NCBI GenBank assembly: GCA_019749835.1
Contig: JAIEPJ010000314.1
Span: forward strand, 1 to 37,861
Source: Phreatobacter sp.
GTDB taxonomy: Bacteria; Pseudomonadota; Alphaproteobacteria; Rhizobiales; Phreatobacteraceae
DNA length: 37,861 nucleotides
Direction: 5' to 3'
The notes beneath the pieces are model-generated. The model saw only the letters and a program-made list of their open reading frames with translations. It had not been told where the DNA came from and made no database searches. Position 1 is the stretch's first letter. Each line of letters opens with the position of its first letter. This document shows positions 34,358-37,861 of this stretch, one piece after another. A program made the translations under genes and the position numbers.

Positions 34358-35116
34358 CTAAGGCGTCATGGCGGCGACCGCCTCTTCCAGCCGTTTGATG
34401 TCCTCGTCGCGGGACAGGCGATGGTCGCCGTCCTTGACCAGCGTCACCACCACGTCGTCGCGGGCGATCTTTTCGGCGAGCAGCATGGCGTGACGCCAGG
34501 GCACGTCCGGGTCCTGCATGCCCTGCAGGATATGGACCGGGCAGCCGGTCTCGACCAGGCCGCCGAGGACGAGGTTGCGGCGCCCGTCCTCGATCAGGGC
34601 CCTGGTGATGGGATAGCCGCCGGAATCATAGGCCGAGGGGCGGATCCAGCGGCCCTCGGTCATGATCGTTCGACGGACCTCCTCGGAGAAGGACGGCCAC
34701 ATCAGCGCCTCGGTGAAATCGGGTGCCGGCGCGATCAGCACCATGGCGGCCGGCGGATTGGCCATGCGACGGGCGACAAGGAGAGCGATCCAGCCGCCCA
34801 TGGAGGAGCCGACGAGGACCGGACGCGGTCCGGCGAGCGCGACCATGGCGGCGGCTTCCTCGGCCCAGCGGGAGATCGTCCCCTCCTGGAAGTCGCCTTC
34901 CGATTCCCCGTGGCCCGAATAGTCGAAGCGCAGGAAGGCGCGGCCCGTCCGCGCGGCGAAAGCGGAGAGCGCCTCGGCCTTGGTGCCCTTCATGTCGGAC
35001 TTGAAGCCGCCCAGCCAGACGATGGTCGGTTCGCGCCCCGGCACGCGGCGCCAGGCGATACGGCGGGCGGCAGCGCCGGTTCCGACCGTCAGGACATCCG
35101 GTTCGGGGAGGTTCAT
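34358..35116 (-). CDS. ABHD10-like alpha/beta hydrolase
   Basis: A 252-aa serine hydrolase. The block IVWLGGFKSDMKGTKAEALS with FLRFDYSGHGESEGDFQEGT and ISRWAEEA is characteristic of the ABHD10-type family. The nucleophile is in LVGSSMGGWIALL (GSSMG), followed by an Asp in QGMQDPDVPW and a His in VKDGDHRLSRDEDI. Mammalian ABHD10 is a thioesterase and esterase; the bacterial role is unknown. The ATG at 35116 fits the domain; the longer frame from 35200 adds a basic tail that I do not trust. It lies 47 bases upstream of the XRE-cupin gene on the same strand. Confidence 0.9.
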   Translation of the reverse strand: MNLPEPDVLTVGTGAAARRIAWRRVPGREPTIVWLGGFKSDMKGTKAEALSAFAARTGRAFLRFDYSGHGESEGDFQEGTISRWAEEAAAMVALAGPRPVLVGSSMGGWIALLVARRMANPPAAMVLIAPAPDFTEALMWPSFSEEVRRTIMTEGRWIRPSAYDSGGYPITRALIEDGRRNLVLGGLVETGCPVHILQGMQDPDVPWRHAMLLAEKIARDDVVVTLVKDGDHRLSRDEDIKRLEEAVAAMTP

Positions 35117-35349
35117 CACGGCGGCAGATCTCCGAAACGGCAGGACCGGGAACGGATCCTGACTACCCGCCCGCGCGACCCGCGGGCAAGACCGGCGCAC
35201 AAAATGCCGGCAACCATTGACTTTCGCGGCGTTTCTCCCGATCTTCCCCAGCCTCCGGATGATCCGCAGGTGGGTTGGCGTCTTTCCCTTTTGGCAGGGG
35301 CGCGGCCTGCGGCGATCCGGTCCCAGAAACGTGTCAAGGAGACGCCCCC

Positions 35350-35889
<540 letters not shown>

Positions 35890-35928
35890 GGCTTGCCGGC
35901 CTCCGGCGCGACCCTGCATTGTCACTGA

Positions 35929-35960
35929 CGCCTGCGATCCGATCGCAGGCGTTTTCGTTT
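35929..35960 (+). terminator. Intrinsic terminator after infC
   Basis: CGCCTGCGATC (35929-35939) and GATCGCAGGCG (35941-35951) form a perfect inverted repeat around one base, so the stem is at least 8 bp with a small loop. GTTTTCGTTTC follows, a good U-tract. It ends infC 40 bases past its stop and sits before the class II aldolase gene, which probably has its own promoter. Confidence 0.85.
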
Positions 35961-35998
35961 CGGGATCAGCCCGAGCACATGAGATCCGGGAGACAGGC

Positions 35999-36721
35999 AT
36001 GTCCGCCACCGCCGATATCGGGACCTTGCGGCGCGACCTCGCGGCCGCGCTGCGGCTGGCCGCACGGTTCGACCTCAACGAGGGCATCTGCAACCACTTC
36101 TCCGTCGTCGTGCCCGGCGCGGACGAGCGCTACCTGATCAATCCCTACGGCATCCACTGGGGCGAGATGCGCCCGGACGACCTGCTGCTGATTGACGGCG
36201 AGGGTACGATCCACCAGGGCTGGGGCGAGGTGGAGGCGACGGCCCGCAACATCCACGTCGCAGGCCACCGGGCCAATCCGCGCCACCAGGCGATCCTTCA
36301 CGTCCACATGCCCCATGCCACTGCCCTCACCATGGTGGAGGGCGGCAGGCTGGAAATGGCGCACCAGACGGCCTGCCGCTTCCTCGACCGGACCGCCTAT
36401 CAGGGCTTCGGCGGCGTGGCGCTCAACGCCGAGGAGGGTGAGCGCATCGCCCAGGCGCAGAAGGACAATCCGCATGCCGACGTGATCTTCCTCGAACATC
36501 ACGGCGTGACCATCGGCGGGCCGACGGTCGCGGTCGCCTTCGACGACCTCTATTATCTGGAACGTGCCTGCCGGCAGCAGGTTCTGGCGCTGTCGACCGG
36601 ACTGCCGCTGAAGATCATCCCGGATGAGCAGGCGCGGCAGACGGCGCGGGAGTGGATGCAGGTCCTCGACTACCAGGCGACCAAGCATTTCCAGGCGCTG
36701 ATGCGGATCAACGGTTTGTGA
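35999..36721 (+). CDS. Class II aldolase/adducin-family protein
   Basis: A 240-aa protein of the FucA/AraD-like fold. It starts with LRRDLAAALRLAARFDLNEG and has ICNHFSVVVPG, LINPYGIHWGEMRPDDLLLI and then the zinc-binding region AILHVHMPHATAL (His-x-His) with a further His in FLEHHGVTIGG. FGGVALNAEEGERIAQAQKD is typical of the bacterial adducin-like group often seen with this name. Substrate unknown; relatives cleave or isomerise sugar phosphates, but this subgroup is uncharacterised as far as I know. A GGGAGA site precedes the ATG at 35999. Next gene is hemA, 153 bases later. Confidence 0.9.
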   Translation: MSATADIGTLRRDLAAALRLAARFDLNEGICNHFSVVVPGADERYLINPYGIHWGEMRPDDLLLIDGEGTIHQGWGEVEATARNIHVAGHRANPRHQAILHVHMPHATALTMVEGGRLEMAHQTACRFLDRTAYQGFGGVALNAEEGERIAQAQKDNPHADVIFLEHHGVTIGGPTVAVAFDDLYYLERACRQQVLALSTGLPLKIIPDEQARQTAREWMQVLDYQATKHFQALMRINGL

Positions 36722-36785
36722 CGGCCCGCGACCATCGGTGCGTGGCAGACCAGTTTGGAACGGTGCTAAACGACCGTCGCGGTCC

Positions 36786-36799
36786 TTGATCGACGTCAA
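36786..36799 (+). promoter_or_regulatory. FixK/FNR-type box upstream of hemA
   Basis: TTGATCGACGTCAA fits the TTGAT-N4-(A/G)TCAA pattern bound by FNR/FixK proteins in alphaproteobacteria. Its centre is 82 bases upstream of the hemA ATG. If it acts at -41.5, transcription would start near 36834, with CACATT at 36822-36827 as -10. Oxygen control of hemA by such regulators is known in Bradyrhizobium and Rhodobacter. Confidence 0.75.
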
Positions 36800-36874
36800 G
36801 GCCGAAACGGACGTGCTTCGGCACATTCTGACATCCCCCGACCTGTCGCCGGGGCTCGCACGGATCGACGAGCC

Positions 36875-37861
36875 ATGACCTACGCGCATTTTTTCGAGCA
36901 GGCCGTCTCTCGGCTCAAGGACGAACGCCGCTACCGCGTCTTCGCCGACCTCGAACGCAAGGTCGGCCAGTTTCCGCAAGCCACCTGGCATTCCCCGGCC
37001 GGCCCGCGTGACGTCGTCATCTGGTGTTCCAACGATTATCTCGGCATGGGCCATCACCCCAAGGTGGTGGAGGCGATGGCCGAGACCGCCCGCTCCATGG
37101 GCGCGGGCGCCGGTGGCACGCGCAACATTTCCGGAACGTCGCATCCGATCGTGGAACTGGAGCGCGAGCTCGCCGATCTCCACGGCAAGGAAGCCGCCCT
37201 GGTCTTCACCTCCGGCTACATCTCCAACCAGGCCGGCATCTCGACCATCGCCAAGCTGCTGCCCGATTGCCTCATCCTGTCGGATGCCCTGAACCACAAT
37301 TCGATGATCGAGGGCGTCCGTCAGTCCGGCTGTGAGCGCGTCATCTTCCGCCACAACGACCTCGCCCACCTGGAAGAGCTGCTGATCGCGGCGGGCCGCG
37401 CGCGCAACAAGCTGATCGTCTTCGAGAGCGTCTATTCGATGGATGGCGACATCGCGCCGATTGCCGCGATCTGCGATCTCGCCGAGCGCCACCACGCCAT
37501 GACCTATATCGACGAGGTCCATGCGGTGGGCATGTACGGGCCGCGGGGCGCGGGCGTCGCCGAGCGCGATGGGCAGATGAACCGGCTCGACGTCATCGAA
37601 GGCACCCTCGGCAAGGCCTTCGGCGTCATGGGCGGCTATATCGCGGGATCGGCGGCGGTGATCGACGCGGTGCGCTGCCACGCGCCGGGCTTCATCTTCA
37701 CCACCGCCCTGCCGCCGGCCATTGCCAGTGCCGCGGCCGCAGCGATCCGTCACCTGAAGGGCTCAGCCATCGAGCGCGACATGCAGCAGCGCCAGGCCGC
37801 CCGGACCAAGCGCGTCCTGGCGCTTGCCGGTCTGCCCGTGATGATGTCCGACACCCATATC
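36875..37861 (+). CDS. hemA: 5-aminolevulinate synthase, C-terminal end missing
   Basis: The first 329 residues of an ALAS; the window ends before the stop. It joins glycine and succinyl-CoA to 5-aminolevulinate, the first step of heme synthesis in alphaproteobacteria. It begins [20 protein letters not shown] and has [65 protein letters not shown] and the pyridoxal phosphate Lys247 in [18 protein letters not shown]. The ATG at 36875 is the natural start for the family; the ribosome site is poor. A FixK/FNR box lies upstream, so heme supply is probably tied to oxygen. Full length would be about 405-410 residues. Confidence 0.96.
   Translation, partial: MTYAHFFEQAVSRLKDERRYRVFADLERKVGQFPQATWHSPAGPRDVVIWCSNDYLGMGHHPKVVEAMAETARSMGAGAGGTRNISGTSHPIVELERELADLHGKEAALVFTSGYISNQAGISTIAKLLPDCLILSDALNHNSMIEGVRQSGCERVIFRHNDLAHLEELLIAAGRARNKLIVFESVYSMDGDIAPIAAICDLAERHHAMTYIDEVHAVGMYGPRGAGVAERDGQMNRLDVIEGTLGKAFGVMGGYIAGSAAVIDAVRCHAPGFIFTTALPPAIASAAAAAIRHLKGSAIERDMQQRQAARTKRVLALAGLPVMMSDTHI

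Noticed and set aside
35275-35349. Upstream in-frame extension of infC
   Set aside because: The AAGGAG ribosome site lies inside it and the extra residues do not look like IF-3.

Overview
The window is a GC-rich alphaproteobacterial chromosome segment, most likely from the order Hyphomicrobiales (Rhizobiales). The support is a Tad/Flp pilus (cpa) locus, an ScfR-type fatty-acyl regulator, the gene order hslV - DUF2585 - hslU, a C4-pathway 5-aminolevulinate synthase (hemA), a FixK/FNR box and two kinds of long palindromic intergenic repeat. I cannot name the genus with confidence. There is no prophage, transposase, CRISPR array or rRNA, and I see no tRNA. Apart from the AT-rich pilin promoters the window looks like ordinary core and near-core chromosome.

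Positions 1-8586 hold the Tad/Flp pilus locus. Two nearly identical 54-aa Flp pilin genes, each with its own copied promoter, lie upstream of a minus-strand series cpaA-cpaB-cpaC-cpaD-cpaE-cpaF (cpaF runs off the left edge). Diverging from them on the plus strand are a secretin-N-like periplasmic protein and two TadE-type pseudopilins. CpaD is unusually short. Positions 8588-12963 hold glycerol catabolism: glpD coupled to a flavoprotein gene, divergent from glpK. Positions 12980-15256 hold an ScfR-type regulator divergent from a LuxR-type regulator with a degenerate receiver, with a TTTGCAA-type palindrome between them. Next come a YARHG protein, an M15 peptidase and a LysE exporter (15343-17043).

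Positions 17198-20675 hold the histidine genes hisB-DUF2628-hisH-hisA-hisF on the minus strand. They are tightly overlapped except for a 129-bp palindromic repeat between hisH and hisA. Divergent from hisB is hslV-DUF2585-hslU with a candidate heat-shock promoter. Positions 23503-27869 form a sugar and nucleoside section: a PfkB adenosine-kinase-like gene, gnd-gntK (plus strand), and rbsK with an HpcH/HpaI aldolase (minus strand).

Positions 28005-30216 hold a three-gene overlapping operon in which a TrpF-like barrel protein sits between the ATPase and the permease of an ABC-2 transporter; this is the strongest candidate for an undescribed system. Then come an intracellular PHB depolymerase (phaZ), a YgjP-like metallopeptidase, a two-domain GNAT protein coupled to an XRE-cupin regulator, an ABHD10-like hydrolase, infC with a probable ATT start codon, a class II aldolase and hemA (cut by the right edge) behind a FixK/FNR box.
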